This document shows positions 24,038-32,534 of a stretch of 64,000 nt of DNA, in pieces. Each line of letters starts with the position of its first letter. Position 1 is the first letter of the stretch. Position numbers and translations under genes: made by a program. The notes beneath the pieces were generated by a model, which worked only from the letters and a program-made list of their open reading frames with translations, was not told where the DNA came from and ran no database searches. The stretch is from Candidatus Rokuibacteriota bacterium (GTDB taxonomy: Bacteria > Methylomirabilota > Methylomirabilia > Rokubacteriales > CSP1-6): assembly GCA_003220535.1 (NCBI GenBank), contig QHSU01000080.1, forward strand, positions 18,195 through 82,194, given 5' to 3'.

Positions 24038-25024
24038 TCACTCCGCCGCCGGCGGGCTCATCGCCCGCGCGTACTCCGCGGGTCGGACGCGCAAGAGCTC
24101 GCGACAGCGGCACGTGGTCGGCTCGCTCACCGCGGCGAGAAACGCGAGCTCGAGGGTGGCGGCCACGGCCGGCAGCGTCTCCAGGTAGAGTCGATTCAGC
24201 GAGATCGTCGGGTCTTCGGGCTCGAGGCCCGTCCCCCAGTTGGCGACGACGTGGTAATAGGCCAGGTGTATGCCGCACACGCGAGCGAGCACCGGGCTGA
24301 CGCAGTCACCCGTGATGATCGGCATACCCGTCTGACGGCCCGAACTCTCGAGCATCCGGCACGTGGCGAGCGACTCGAACCCGTTTCCGGCCAGCCATCG
24401 GTTGAGCACCACGCCCGCTTCGGGTCCGTGAACGCGCCGGAATCGGAAGTCGGGAAGCTGCGCGGCGCGTGATCGCAGGGCATCGGCCAGGGGCGGGCAG
24501 AAGGGATCGTCCATGATGGCGACTCGATGCGCGAGGCAGAACTCGAGCTCGGTGCCGGGCAGGCCCGTGGGCATCGTGTCGCGCGTCAGATAGCTCTTCG
24601 GGAGCACCAGATCGCCGGGACGGACGCCGCTCTCGTCGCCCGCCGCGCGGCGCCAGTCGCAGCTTCCGCTGGTGCCGCCGACGAGCAGAACGCGCACGCC
24701 GGCTTTCCACAGGATCCAGAACGCCTTCCACTCGCTGGCGCGGAGCAGGGGATCCTCGTTGTCGACCTGACCGTAGGTCGGAATGCGCAGGAACTCGCGC
24801 CCGCTCGGACCCCGATAGTGCTCCACCTGTGGGCCGAGCCCGTACGGCGTGCGCGGCCGGTGGACGCCGAGCCGTTCGTGGCCCCGCGTCGCCGCGAACT
24901 CGTGGAACCGGTCGCCGAGGCCCCACGTCGGACTTCCGCCGAGCGTCGCGAAGGCGGCGCGGGGGCCTCCATATTCCACGCTCGGGTCGAGACCGCAGAG
25001 GCATCCGGGCCGTCCGGCGCTCAC
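24038..25024 (-). CDS. Purine nucleoside phosphorylase/MTAP-like protein
   Basis: About 328 residues. The core resembles the phosphorylase (PNP/MTAP) superfamily: FLRIPTYGQVDNEDP, VRVLLVGGTSGSCDW (the usual glycine/serine loop after a strand), VRPGDLVLPKSY, and a late MLESSGRQTGMPIITGDCVS in the place where MTAP reads ETPAE...MST. The classic N-terminal GGSG phosphate loop is not obvious, so activity may differ. The start is uncertain: GTG at 25024 is used, since the next possible start, ATG 25144, lies inside the divergent binding-protein gene. It faces a transporter operon with uridine-phosphorylase-like and aminohydrolase genes, which fits nucleoside metabolism. Confidence 0.6.
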   Translation of the reverse strand: MSAGRPGCLCGLDPSVEYGGPRAAFATLGGSPTWGLGDRFHEFAATRGHERLGVHRPRTPYGLGPQVEHYRGPSGREFLRIPTYGQVDNEDPLLRASEWKAFWILWKAGVRVLLVGGTSGSCDWRRAAGDESGVRPGDLVLPKSYLTRDTMPTGLPGTELEFCLAHRVAIMDDPFCPPLADALRSRAAQLPDFRFRRVHGPEAGVVLNRWLAGNGFESLATCRMLESSGRQTGMPIITGDCVSPVLARVCGIHLAYYHVVANWGTGLEPEDPTISLNRLYLETLPAVAATLELAFLAAVSEPTTCRCRELLRVRPAEYARAMSPPAAE

Positions 25025-25075
25025 CGGGGCAGCGTAGGTGACGCTGGGGCGGAGGTCAAAGGGAACCTCCCGCGC

Positions 25076-25104
25076 TTGGATTCTCTTCGGAAACCGGCTA
25101 AGGT
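25076..25104 (+). promoter_or_regulatory. Possible promoter of the NMT1-type transporter operon
   Basis: TTGGAT (25076-25081), a 17-base spacer and TAAGGT (25099-25104), 39 bases before the binding-protein start. Both hexamers are imperfect. Confidence 0.35.
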
Positions 25105-25142
25105 GCTGGGCGGTTCGATCGGAGTCTCGAGGAGGAGCGTGC

Positions 25143-26195
25143 ATGAGCAGGAGACCGACGAGCGAGGGTCTGACACGCCGCCACATGCTCGGTCGATCGG
25201 CAGCGGTGCTCGCCGGGCTGGCGACGGGCGGCGGCGTTCTCTCGGTTCCGCGTCGCGCGCGGGGAGCCACGACGGACGTGACGTTCCAGCTGGGCTGGAT
25301 CATGAGCAACGGGCAGATCGGCGAGGTGGTGGCGCGAAGCCTCGGATACTTCGAGGCGGAGCAGATCAATCTGAAGATCACGCCGGGCGGCCCGAACGTC
25401 GACGGCGTCGCGATCGTGGCCTCGGGCTCCGCCCAGGCGGGGAATCTCTCGTCGAGCCCATCGCTGATGCTGGCGCGGGCCGGTGGGCTTCCCGTCAAGT
25501 GCTTCGCCGTCGGATACCAGGAGCACCCCTTCACCTACTTCTCGCTCCCCAAGAAGCCGATCCGCAGCCCGCACGACATGATCGGCAAGAAGATCGGCAC
25601 CCAGGGCACCGCGCGCATCCTTCTGCGGGCGCTACTCGTCAAGCACAAGATCAAGGAGTCCGACGTGCAGGTCGTCGTGATGGGCAGCGACATGATGCCG
25701 CTCATGACGGGCCAGGTCGACGCCGTCAGCGGCTGGCTCACGAACGTGAGCGCTCTTCGGCCGCTCGGCCCCGAGCGGATCGACCTCCGGCTCTGGGACG
25801 CGGGCATTCAGCTCTACGCAAATCTCTACTACGCCACCGACGAGACGCTGCAGAAGCATCCCGACGTACTCGCCAGATTCACCCGCGCGGCCGCCAGGGG
25901 GTGGCAGTACACGCATCAGAATCCGGAGAAGGCCGTCGACCTCCTCGTGAAGGCATATCCGAACCTGGACCGCGACGCCGAGCTCGACGCGATCAAGCCG
26001 GTGCTCGGCTTCAGCTTCACCAAGACCACCGCGGCCAAGGGCTGGGGCACGATGGAGCCAGGCGTGTGGGAGCAGCAGCTGCGCGTCTACGACGAGCTCC
26101 AGCAGTTCAAGGGCCCGGCCCCGAAGGTGACCGACGTGATGACCGAATCGGTCTTGCAGACGACGGCGGCCGCCCGGCCCAAGATCGGCGCGTAG
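25143..26195 (+). CDS. ABC transporter substrate-binding protein, NMT1/THI5/SsuA type
   Basis: A 350-residue periplasmic binding protein. The N-terminus has a twin-arginine signal (LTRRHMLGRSAAVLAG), so it is exported folded. The mature part has FQLGWIMSNGQIGEVVARSLGYFEAE and the GKKIGTQGTARIL stretch typical of the NMT1 family, which binds sulfonates, nitrate analogues or pyrimidine precursors. GAGGAG precedes the ATG at 25143. ATPase and permease genes follow, so this is the first gene of a complete importer. The ligand is unknown; enzymes downstream suggest a heterocycle or nucleoside. Confidence 0.87.
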   Translation: MSRRPTSEGLTRRHMLGRSAAVLAGLATGGGVLSVPRRARGATTDVTFQLGWIMSNGQIGEVVARSLGYFEAEQINLKITPGGPNVDGVAIVASGSAQAGNLSSSPSLMLARAGGLPVKCFAVGYQEHPFTYFSLPKKPIRSPHDMIGKKIGTQGTARILLRALLVKHKIKESDVQVVVMGSDMMPLMTGQVDAVSGWLTNVSALRPLGPERIDLRLWDAGIQLYANLYYATDETLQKHPDVLARFTRAAARGWQYTHQNPEKAVDLLVKAYPNLDRDAELDAIKPVLGFSFTKTTAAKGWGTMEPGVWEQQLRVYDELQQFKGPAPKVTDVMTESVLQTTAAARPKIGA

Positions 26196-26221
26196 GGCGC
26201 GCGCCGAACCGGCCGGCCGTG

Positions 26222-27010
26222 ATGGCCGTGCGAGCCGCAGGCGTGAATCCGGCCGTCAGCCTCGAAGGCGCCACCGTCCGATTCACGAGCGAGCGCGGCA
26301 CCGTCACCGCGCTCGAGAACGTCGGCCTGCAGGTGCCACCGGGCGGCTTCGTCAGTCTCCTGGGCCCGTCGGGATGCGGAAAGTCGACACTGCTCCGACT
26401 CGTGGCGGATCTCGTTCCCCCGACGCAGGGCACGGTGTCGGTGCTGGGCGGGCCGCCCGCGACGGCCCGGGTCAACCGCGAGCTCGGCTTCGTGTTCCAG
26501 GATCCGACGCTGCTTCCGTGGCGCTCTGCGGTCGACAACGTGCGGCTGCCCCTCGAAGTCGGCCCGAAGAAGCGCGACCGGTCGGGGCAGCGGACGCCGG
26601 AAGAGCTCCTGCGGCTCGTCGGTCTCGCCGGGCGCGAGCACGCCCTGCCGCACGAGCTCTCGGGCGGGATGCGACAGCGCGTGGCCATCGCCCGCGCCCT
26701 CGTGTCCGAGCCGCGAATTCTCCTGATGGACGAGCCGTTCGGCGCCCTGGACGAGATTACCCGCGACACCTTGAACGAGGAGCTGCTGCGGATCTGGCAA
26801 GAGACCGGGACGACCATCCTCTTCGTCACGCACAGCATCCCCGAGGCGGTCTTCCTGTCGCAGCGCGTGCTCGTCCTGGCGACCAACCCCGGCCGCGTTC
26901 GAGAGCTGATCGACTGCGAGCTGCCCTACCCTCGGCCACTCAGCGTTCGCGAGACGCCGGACTTCATCCGGATCGCCTCGCGTCTGCGAGCCCTCCTGCA
27001 GACCTGCTGA
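26222..27010 (+). CDS. ABC transporter ATP-binding protein, SsuB/TauB type
   Basis: A 262-residue ATPase. Walker A is GPSGCGKST (residues 48-56), the Q-loop is FVFQDPTLLPW, the signature is LSGGMRQR (from about 146), Walker B is ILLMDEPFG and the switch is VTHS. The DEPFGALDE sequence is typical of taurine, nitrate and sulfonate-type importers. It starts 26 bases after the binding protein. The long open frame upstream in this phase is not coding; the ATG at 26222 is where family similarity begins. Confidence 0.92.
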   Translation: MAVRAAGVNPAVSLEGATVRFTSERGTVTALENVGLQVPPGGFVSLLGPSGCGKSTLLRLVADLVPPTQGTVSVLGGPPATARVNRELGFVFQDPTLLPWRSAVDNVRLPLEVGPKKRDRSGQRTPEELLRLVGLAGREHALPHELSGGMRQRVAIARALVSEPRILLMDEPFGALDEITRDTLNEELLRIWQETGTTILFVTHSIPEAVFLSQRVLVLATNPGRVRELIDCELPYPRPLSVRETPDFIRIASRLRALLQTC

Positions 27011-27071
27011 TGAACGGGCCGTTCGTGGAGAACAAACGAACTGACGTCGCCACCGTGACGATGATTGATGC

Positions 27072-27117
27072 GGTGGGGGGGTATGGGGGAGGAGCGGCGC
27101 CGCTCCCCCCCATTTCC
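27072..27117. repeat. Dispersed palindromic repeat, copy B
   Basis: The same layout as copy A at 12747: GGTGGGGGG, then a stem of 15 bp with one bulge (27083-27098 with 27099-27113), then TTCC. It ends 2 bases before the permease start, so it may affect translation or the message level of downstream genes. Confidence 0.7.
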
Positions 27118-27119
27118 AA

Positions 27120-27938
27120 ATGAGCCGCGTCGAGCCAGCCGTGTCGCTCCGAGAGCCCGCGCCGAGGACATCCGGATCGCCGCGAGCCCGGTACGAGACG
27201 CTCCTGCCGTTCGGGGCGGCTGCCGCGCTCCTGGCCGCGTGGCAGCTTCTGGCCTGGGCGTTCTCGCTCCCCGTCTACATCGCGCCGACCCCGGCGCAAG
27301 TCGCGCGCACGCTGGTGGCCGAGCTGCCGACGCTCATGCGGAACTTCGCGCCGACCGCGGTCGAAAGCTTCGTCGGCTTCCTCATCGGCAACACGGTCGC
27401 GATCCTCGTCGCCGTCACGTTCGTGCATTCCAAGCGTCTGGAGGCCGCGCTGTATCCGATCGCGGTGTTCATCAACACGATCCCGATCCTCGCCAAGGCG
27501 CCGATCCTCGTCCTCATCTTCGGCCTGGGCATGACCTCCAAGGTCGTGATCGCCGCGTTCATCTGCTTCTTTCCGACCCTGGCCAACATGGTCCGCGGTC
27601 TCACGTCGGTGAACCCGCAGTCGCTTGAGCTGATGCGCGTGCTGTCGGCGAGCCGGGCCGAAGTGTTCTGGAAGCTTCGCGTGCCGAGCTCGCTGCCGTT
27701 CCTCTTCTCGGCGCTGAAGATCGCGTCGACCACGTCGGTGCTTGGGGCGATCGTCGGCGAGTGGATCGGCGCCGATCTCGGTCTGGGCGCCTTGATCATC
27801 GAGGCGACCCACAACTTCCGGTCGCCGCTCCTGTACGCGACGGTGTTCGTCGCCTCCGGGTGGGCGGTGGTCTTCTTCGCGGTGGTCAGCTTCGCCGAGC
27901 GCCGGATCGTGACATGGAAGCCGGGCGAGGCGTCGTGA
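27120..27938 (+). CDS. ABC transporter permease, SsuC/TauC type
   Basis: A 272-residue inner-membrane protein with about six hydrophobic helices (for example FGAAAALLAAWQLLAWAF, GFLIGNTVAILVAVTF and SPLLYATVFVASGWAVVFFA). The cytoplasmic coupling loop is recognisable (SASRAEVFWKLRVPSSLPFLF, matching the EAA-type loop of this family). It forms the channel for the NMT1-type binding protein and SsuB-like ATPase just upstream. There is no good ribosome-binding site; a palindrome sits there instead. It overlaps the next gene by one base (TGATG). Confidence 0.9.
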   Translation: MSRVEPAVSLREPAPRTSGSPRARYETLLPFGAAAALLAAWQLLAWAFSLPVYIAPTPAQVARTLVAELPTLMRNFAPTAVESFVGFLIGNTVAILVAVTFVHSKRLEAALYPIAVFINTIPILAKAPILVLIFGLGMTSKVVIAAFICFFPTLANMVRGLTSVNPQSLELMRVLSASRAEVFWKLRVPSSLPFLFSALKIASTTSVLGAIVGEWIGADLGLGALIIEATHNFRSPLLYATVFVASGWAVVFFAVVSFAERRIVTWKPGEAS

Positions 27939-29290
27939 TGGTCGAGCCGGCGGCGCTCGCCGAGGTCGCGCGCACGACGCCGGTCGCGGACCGGAGCGAC
28001 GTCCTGGTCGTGGGTGGGGGCCCGGCCGGCGTGAGCGCCGCCGTGGCCGCGGCGCGAAGTGGCGCCGAGGTGACGTTGGTCGAGCGGTATCCGTATCTCG
28101 GCGGCCTCGCGTCCGGCGGGATGGTGCTCGTGCTCGACGACATGGTGAACGGCGAGGAGATCACGACGACCGGGCTCGTCGGGGAGCTCATCGAACGGCT
28201 GGAGAAGCTGGGCCTCGCCGTCTCGCCGCCGCCCGAGGATCGCCGGGTCGGCTGGGACGTGTGGCGCACCTGGGCCCGCTGGGGATGCAACGACTTTCGC
28301 GCGCGTGGCAGGCCGCAACCCATCGTCTACGCCGTCGCGTTCGATCCGGACGGGTGGAAGCGGGTCTCCGGGGACGTGATCGTCGAGAGCCGCGTGAAGC
28401 TCCGCCTGCACAGCTGGTTTGCCGAGCCTATCGTCGAGGACGGCCGCATGCGGGGCGCGATCGTCGAGACCAAGTCGGGGCGCCAGGCCCTCCTGTCCGA
28501 CATCGTCGTCGACGCCACCGGCGACCTCGACGTCGCTTCGCGGGCCGGCGCTCCACACGTCACCGGAGCCTACATGGTCACGACGGTGTTCCGTCTCGGC
28601 AACGTCGACACCGAGGCGGCGCTCCGATTCGAGCACGAGCAGCCGGCGGCCTTCGCCGCGCTGGACCGTGAGGCCAAGCATCTGCTGGGCGGGGCCTGGG
28701 ACATGTGGTGGCTCAAGACGCCGCTGTCCGGCGTCGTCTGGTGCAATTGTCCGCACATGACCGGCTACGACGCCGTCCGGGTCGAGGACATGACCGCCGC
28801 CGAGCTCGAGGGACGTCGCCGGATCGCGGCGTTGGTGGCCTTCGCCCGCGCCGAGCTTCCCGGCTTCGCGCGCTGCTACCTTCTCGACGTGGCCCCGCAG
28901 CTCGGCGTCCGCCAGACGCGGCTCTTGCAGGGAGAATACGTCGTCACCAGGCAGGACGTGCTCGAGCGGCGTCACTTCCCCGACACGGTGTGTCGGGGGC
29001 GCGACTACTACACCCCGTACCGCGCGCTGCTCCCCCGGCGCATCGACCAGCTGCTCGTGGCCGGACGGCACTACTCGGCGGATCCGCAGGCGCAGAAGGT
29101 CTCGCGCGAGATCCCGCCGTGCATGGTGCAGGGGCAGGCCGCCGGCATCGCGGCGGCGCTGGCGCTCTCGGCCGGCATTCGCGTGCGCGACGTCGACCCG
29201 GCGGCGATCCAGCGGGCGATGCGCGCGCAGGGCGCGGATCCGGGTGACGTTCCCTCGGCCAACGCGGTGTCCGCGTCCGCCGTCCCGTAG
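27938..29290 (+). CDS. FAD-dependent oxidoreductase
   Basis: A 450-residue flavoprotein. The dinucleotide-binding motif VVGGGPAGVSAAVAA (from residue 24) leads into ERYPYLGGLASGGMV, typical of the FAD-dependent family that includes fumarate-reductase-like and heterodisulfide-type oxidoreductases (PF12831-like). A second nucleotide-contact motif DIVVDATGDLDVASRAG and the C-terminal GRHYSADPQAQKVSREIPPC are present. The ATG at 27938 overlaps the permease stop, so translation is coupled to the transporter, and the imported compound is likely its substrate or precursor. GTG at 27935 is an alternative start. Confidence 0.83.
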   Translation: MVEPAALAEVARTTPVADRSDVLVVGGGPAGVSAAVAAARSGAEVTLVERYPYLGGLASGGMVLVLDDMVNGEEITTTGLVGELIERLEKLGLAVSPPPEDRRVGWDVWRTWARWGCNDFRARGRPQPIVYAVAFDPDGWKRVSGDVIVESRVKLRLHSWFAEPIVEDGRMRGAIVETKSGRQALLSDIVVDATGDLDVASRAGAPHVTGAYMVTTVFRLGNVDTEAALRFEHEQPAAFAALDREAKHLLGGAWDMWWLKTPLSGVVWCNCPHMTGYDAVRVEDMTAAELEGRRRIAALVAFARAELPGFARCYLLDVAPQLGVRQTRLLQGEYVVTRQDVLERRHFPDTVCRGRDYYTPYRALLPRRIDQLLVAGRHYSADPQAQKVSREIPPCMVQGQAAGIAAALALSAGIRVRDVDPAAIQRAMRAQGADPGDVPSANAVSASAVP

Positions 29291-29299
29291 CGCGCTTCC

Positions 29300-30076
29300 G
29301 TGAACTTCGAGGTCTGCTTCCTGCCTCGCGAGGCGACGCGTCAGCCTTCGCCGATCGCGGTGCTGATCGACGTCATCCGCGCCAGCACCACCATCGTGAC
29401 GCTCCTGGACCGTGGCGCCCCCGAGATCGTGCTCGTCCCGGGCGGCGACGGCGCACGGCTCGCAGAGCTGCGCTCCCGGATCGTAGGGGCCTTCGTGTGC
29501 GCCGAGGAGCCGTCGGGGATCAAGGCGGCGACCGCGGAACTGAGCCCCTCGCCGGCCGCGCTCAGCGGGCTCGACCTCGAGGGCCGACGTGTGATCCTGG
29601 CCACCACCAACGGCACCCTCGCCGCCGCGCTCTTGCGCGAGGCCGGCGTCGAGCACGTGCTCATCGGATGCATGCGCAACGCGGCGGCGGTGATGCGGTC
29701 GGCGGTCACGCTGGCCGGCCGGCTCGACCGCGGCGTCAGCCTCGTCTGCGCCGGGCGCGAGCAGTGTCGGATCTCGGCCCTCGACGACGCCTACTGCGCC
29801 GCGGCGCTCCTGCGGCACGGTGAGGCGTTCGCACAGGCCGCGGGGACGACGGCGACGCTGCTCGAGTCGGCGAAGATCGCCCGCCACGCCGCGATGGCTT
29901 TCGCCGGCGCCGGGGAGGCCTTCGACCAGTCGATGTCGGCCGCCGTCGTGCGCCGCATCGGATCGCCGGAGGACGTCGACTACTGCGCCCAGGAGGACGT
30001 CTCTCGGGTCGTGCCGAGCGTGGCCTTCGACACCAGAGATCCCGCGATCGTGATCCGTCGCGACACGCGTCTATAG
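29300..30076 (+). CDS. ComB/2-phosphosulfolactate phosphatase-like protein
   Basis: A 258-residue protein starting at GTG. It carries the ComB-family blocks: LIDVIRASTTIVTLLDRGA, CAEEPSGIKAA, LATTNGTLAAALL and LVCAGREQCRISALDDAYCA. Archaeal ComB dephosphorylates 2-phosphosulfolactate in coenzyme M synthesis, but most bacterial members are in organisms without that pathway and their role is open. Its place between an FAD oxidoreductase and a nucleoside phosphorylase-like gene suggests a phosphatase step in breakdown of the imported compound. Confidence 0.8.
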   Translation: MNFEVCFLPREATRQPSPIAVLIDVIRASTTIVTLLDRGAPEIVLVPGGDGARLAELRSRIVGAFVCAEEPSGIKAATAELSPSPAALSGLDLEGRRVILATTNGTLAAALLREAGVEHVLIGCMRNAAAVMRSAVTLAGRLDRGVSLVCAGREQCRISALDDAYCAAALLRHGEAFAQAAGTTATLLESAKIARHAAMAFAGAGEAFDQSMSAAVVRRIGSPEDVDYCAQEDVSRVVPSVAFDTRDPAIVIRRDTRL

Positions 30077-30095
30077 CGGCGGACAGGAGGATGCG

Positions 30096-30929
30096 ATGAC
30101 GGACTGGACCTCGGCAGCGACTCGCCCGGAGATGGCGGCCGGCCTGCAGTACCACATCCGGTGCAAGCGCGGCGACGTGGAACGCTACGTGCTGCTTCCG
30201 GGCGACCCCGACCGCGTCGACCTCATCGCCGCCGAGTGGGACGAGGCGCGGCGCATCGCCAACTATCGCGAGCATCGAACCTTCTCGGGCCGCCTCGGAG
30301 GGGTCGCGCTCACGTGCTGCTCGACCGGTGCCGGCGGGGGCTCGACCTCCAGCGCGGTGGACGAGCTGGCGGTGCTCGGGGCGGACACGTTCATCCGCGT
30401 AGGAACCACGGCGGCGCTCCAGCCCGAGATCGAGTGCGGCGACATCGTCATCTCGACCGGAGCGATGCGCCACGACGGAACCAGCCAGTACTACGTCGAT
30501 CCGGCCTATCCGGCCGTCGCGCACTACGCGGTGACGGCGGCGCTCGTGGAAGCGGCCGAGCGGCTCGGGCTCCGGTACCACGTCGGTGTGAGCTGCTCGA
30601 CCGCGTCGTTCTATTGCGGTCAGGGGCGGCCGGGGTTCAACGGGTACGAGCAAGCGTTCTTCCGCGACAAGGTCGACGACTTGCGCCGCGCCGGCGTGCT
30701 CAACTTCGAGATGGAGGCGGCCACCATCTTCACGATGGCCGGACTCTACAAGCTCCGCGCGGGCGCCGTCTGCACCGCGATCGCCAACCGCATCACGGAC
30801 CGGTTCGTCTACGGCGGCATCGAGCACGCCGTGCGGACCGCGAACCTGGCGGTGCGGATCCTCGCCGAGTGGGACGGACGGATGGCGCACGCCGGCAAGC
30901 GCCACTGGTACCCGTCGCTGACGGCCTGA
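30096..30929 (+). CDS. Uridine phosphorylase-like nucleoside phosphorylase
   Basis: A 277-residue member of the Udp/DeoD phosphorylase family: YVLLPGDPDRVDLIA (phosphate-binding GDPDRV), TCCSTGAGGGSTSSAVDELAVLGADTFIRVGTT split across the usual strand-loop, GDIVISTGAMR, and NFEMEAATIF where the conserved Glu-Met-Glu contacts ribose. It should cleave a nucleoside with phosphate to a free base and pentose-1-phosphate. GGAGG lies 6 bases before the ATG. The next gene, an aminohydrolase, follows after 5 bases. Confidence 0.87.
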   Translation: MTDWTSAATRPEMAAGLQYHIRCKRGDVERYVLLPGDPDRVDLIAAEWDEARRIANYREHRTFSGRLGGVALTCCSTGAGGGSTSSAVDELAVLGADTFIRVGTTAALQPEIECGDIVISTGAMRHDGTSQYYVDPAYPAVAHYAVTAALVEAAERLGLRYHVGVSCSTASFYCGQGRPGFNGYEQAFFRDKVDDLRRAGVLNFEMEAATIFTMAGLYKLRAGAVCTAIANRITDRFVYGGIEHAVRTANLAVRILAEWDGRMAHAGKRHWYPSLTA

Positions 30930-30934
30930 GCGCC

Positions 30935-32371
30935 GTGGCGGCGAGCCTCTACATCGCCAACGCGCGGCTGGTCCGACTCGGCGTGGGCGATGCCCTGAGC
31001 CCGGGCGGTGTGCTCGTCGAGGGCGACTCGATCGCGGCGGTCGCTCTGACGCCTCGGGAGGAAGCGGAGACGCGGGCACGCGCCCGCGAGGTGGTCGACG
31101 CCGCGGGCATGGTGCTCATGCCCGGCCTCGTCAACGGGCACTACCACTCCTACAGCACGCTGCTGAAGGGGACCCAGAACAGCTTGCCGCTCGAGCCGTG
31201 GGCGCTCTACACTGCGGCCTACGGCCGGGCGCTGGGCGCTGAGGCGATTCGCCTGGCCGTCTTGCTCGGCGCCGCCGAGATGCTCCGCAACGGCATCACC
31301 GCGTGCCTCGACCACTTCCCCCACACGCGCCACGTCGAGGCCGCGCTCACCGCTCACGAGGCGAGCGGCATGCGAGTCGCGTTCGCGCCGTTCATGCACG
31401 ACGTCTTCGATCACGAGTTCCTGGAGATCGCGCTGCCCCCGGCGATCCGTGCCGAGCTCGAGGCGGCGCCGCGCTCCGACGCCGCGGGGGCCGAGCGGAT
31501 GTATCGCGATCTCGTGGGCCGGTGGCGCGGTCATCGGCGCGTCACGATCGTGCTGGGCCCCAACGCGTTCCAGCGCTGCTCGCGATCGCTGACCGACGTG
31601 TGGCGCCGCCTGGGTGACGAGCTCGGCCTCGCGGCTCACACGCATCTCGTGGAGACTGAGGCACAGGCGGAGCGTGGGCGGGCGCTGTGGCCCGGCGGAA
31701 CCGTCGCCGAGATGGAGCGCCGTGGTCTCCTCACCGAGCGCCTCTCGCTCGCCCACGGCATCTGGCTCGCGCCCGACGAGGCGGAGCCCCTCGCGCGGCA
31801 CGGCGTGACGGTGGTCCACAATCCCGCCAGTAATCTGATGCTCGGCAGCGGGCGCCTCGCGCTTGCGGCGATGCTGGAGCGTGGGGTGCCGCTCGCGCTG
31901 GGTACGGACTCGTCCAACTCGGGCGGCCCGCACGACCTCTTCGAGGTCATGCGCCTGGCCCTCATGCTCCCACGACTGGAGATGCGAGACCCGCGGGCGT
32001 GGCCCGGGCCGCGTCAGGTCCTCGCGATGGCGACGACGGGGAGCGCCCGCGCCCTGGGGCTCGGGGGCTTCCTGGGTCGGATCGAGCGCGGTCAGCGCGC
32101 CGACCTGGTGCTCATCGACACCGGGCGTGCGGCGCTGGCGGGCGCGCCGGTGACCGTGCCTCATCTGGTCCAGCACGGCGGCGCCGATGCCGTCGCCGCG
32201 GTCATGGTCGACGGAGCCTGGGTGCTCCGAGACCGTCGGATCCTGGCCTTCGACGAGCGCGCCGTGCTCGAGCGGGTCGCGGCCATCTCGACTGAGCTCT
32301 TCGCGGACGCCCGACCAGGAATCCAGCTCGCCGAGGCCGCGGCGCCCTACTTCTTGAGGCAGGCATGGTGA
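30935..32371 (+). CDS. Amidohydrolase/aminohydrolase (TrzN/ATZ/SsnA-like deaminase)
   Basis: A 478-residue metal-dependent aminohydrolase starting at GTG. Motifs: PGLVNGHYHSYSTLLKG (His69, His71), then AAHTHLVET and SLAHGIWL giving further metal-ligand His residues, and LALGTDSSNSGG (catalytic Asp). This set is typical of chlorohydrolases and purine, pyrimidine or triazine deaminases that remove an amino group or halogen from a ring. It is 5 bases after the nucleoside phosphorylase-like gene, so base deamination after nucleoside cleavage is a reasonable reading. The actual ring substrate is unknown. Confidence 0.87.
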   Translation: MAASLYIANARLVRLGVGDALSPGGVLVEGDSIAAVALTPREEAETRARAREVVDAAGMVLMPGLVNGHYHSYSTLLKGTQNSLPLEPWALYTAAYGRALGAEAIRLAVLLGAAEMLRNGITACLDHFPHTRHVEAALTAHEASGMRVAFAPFMHDVFDHEFLEIALPPAIRAELEAAPRSDAAGAERMYRDLVGRWRGHRRVTIVLGPNAFQRCSRSLTDVWRRLGDELGLAAHTHLVETEAQAERGRALWPGGTVAEMERRGLLTERLSLAHGIWLAPDEAEPLARHGVTVVHNPASNLMLGSGRLALAAMLERGVPLALGTDSSNSGGPHDLFEVMRLALMLPRLEMRDPRAWPGPRQVLAMATTGSARALGLGGFLGRIERGQRADLVLIDTGRAALAGAPVTVPHLVQHGGADAVAAVMVDGAWVLRDRRILAFDERAVLERVAAISTELFADARPGIQLAEAAAPYFLRQAW

Positions 32372-32534
32372 CGCGCGGGCGCCGCCGGGGTCGATGCGTC
32401 GGCGCCCGGATGGTTGCTTGTCGCAGGGCCTCCTCGCGGGCCGAATGTCTGCGGTATGATTCCCGCGCTGTAGTGCGCGCCGCGGCGGGGCTGGGGCCCC
32501 GCCGGCCGAAGCGTGGCTACAAGCCGAGGTGGCT
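32372..32534 (+). promoter_or_regulatory. Intergenic gap with a TATGAT -10 candidate and a hairpin
   Basis: TATGAT at 32455-32460 without a clear -35, then a 9-bp perfect stem (32483-32491 with 32496-32504, loop TGGG) without a T-run. It is probably the 5' region of the epimerase-dehydrogenase pair. Confidence 0.35.

Noticed and set aside
24527..26221. Upstream extension of the SsuB-type ATPase frame (565 extra codons)
   Set aside because: The extension overlaps the phosphorylase-like and binding-protein genes in other frames; ATPase similarity starts at 26222.
27275..29887. Very long minus-strand open frame (870 codons) opposite the permease, FAD enzyme and ComB-like genes
   Set aside because: It is antisense to three well-supported genes, has Arg/Asp/His-rich composition without motifs, and arises from high GC in the third codon position.
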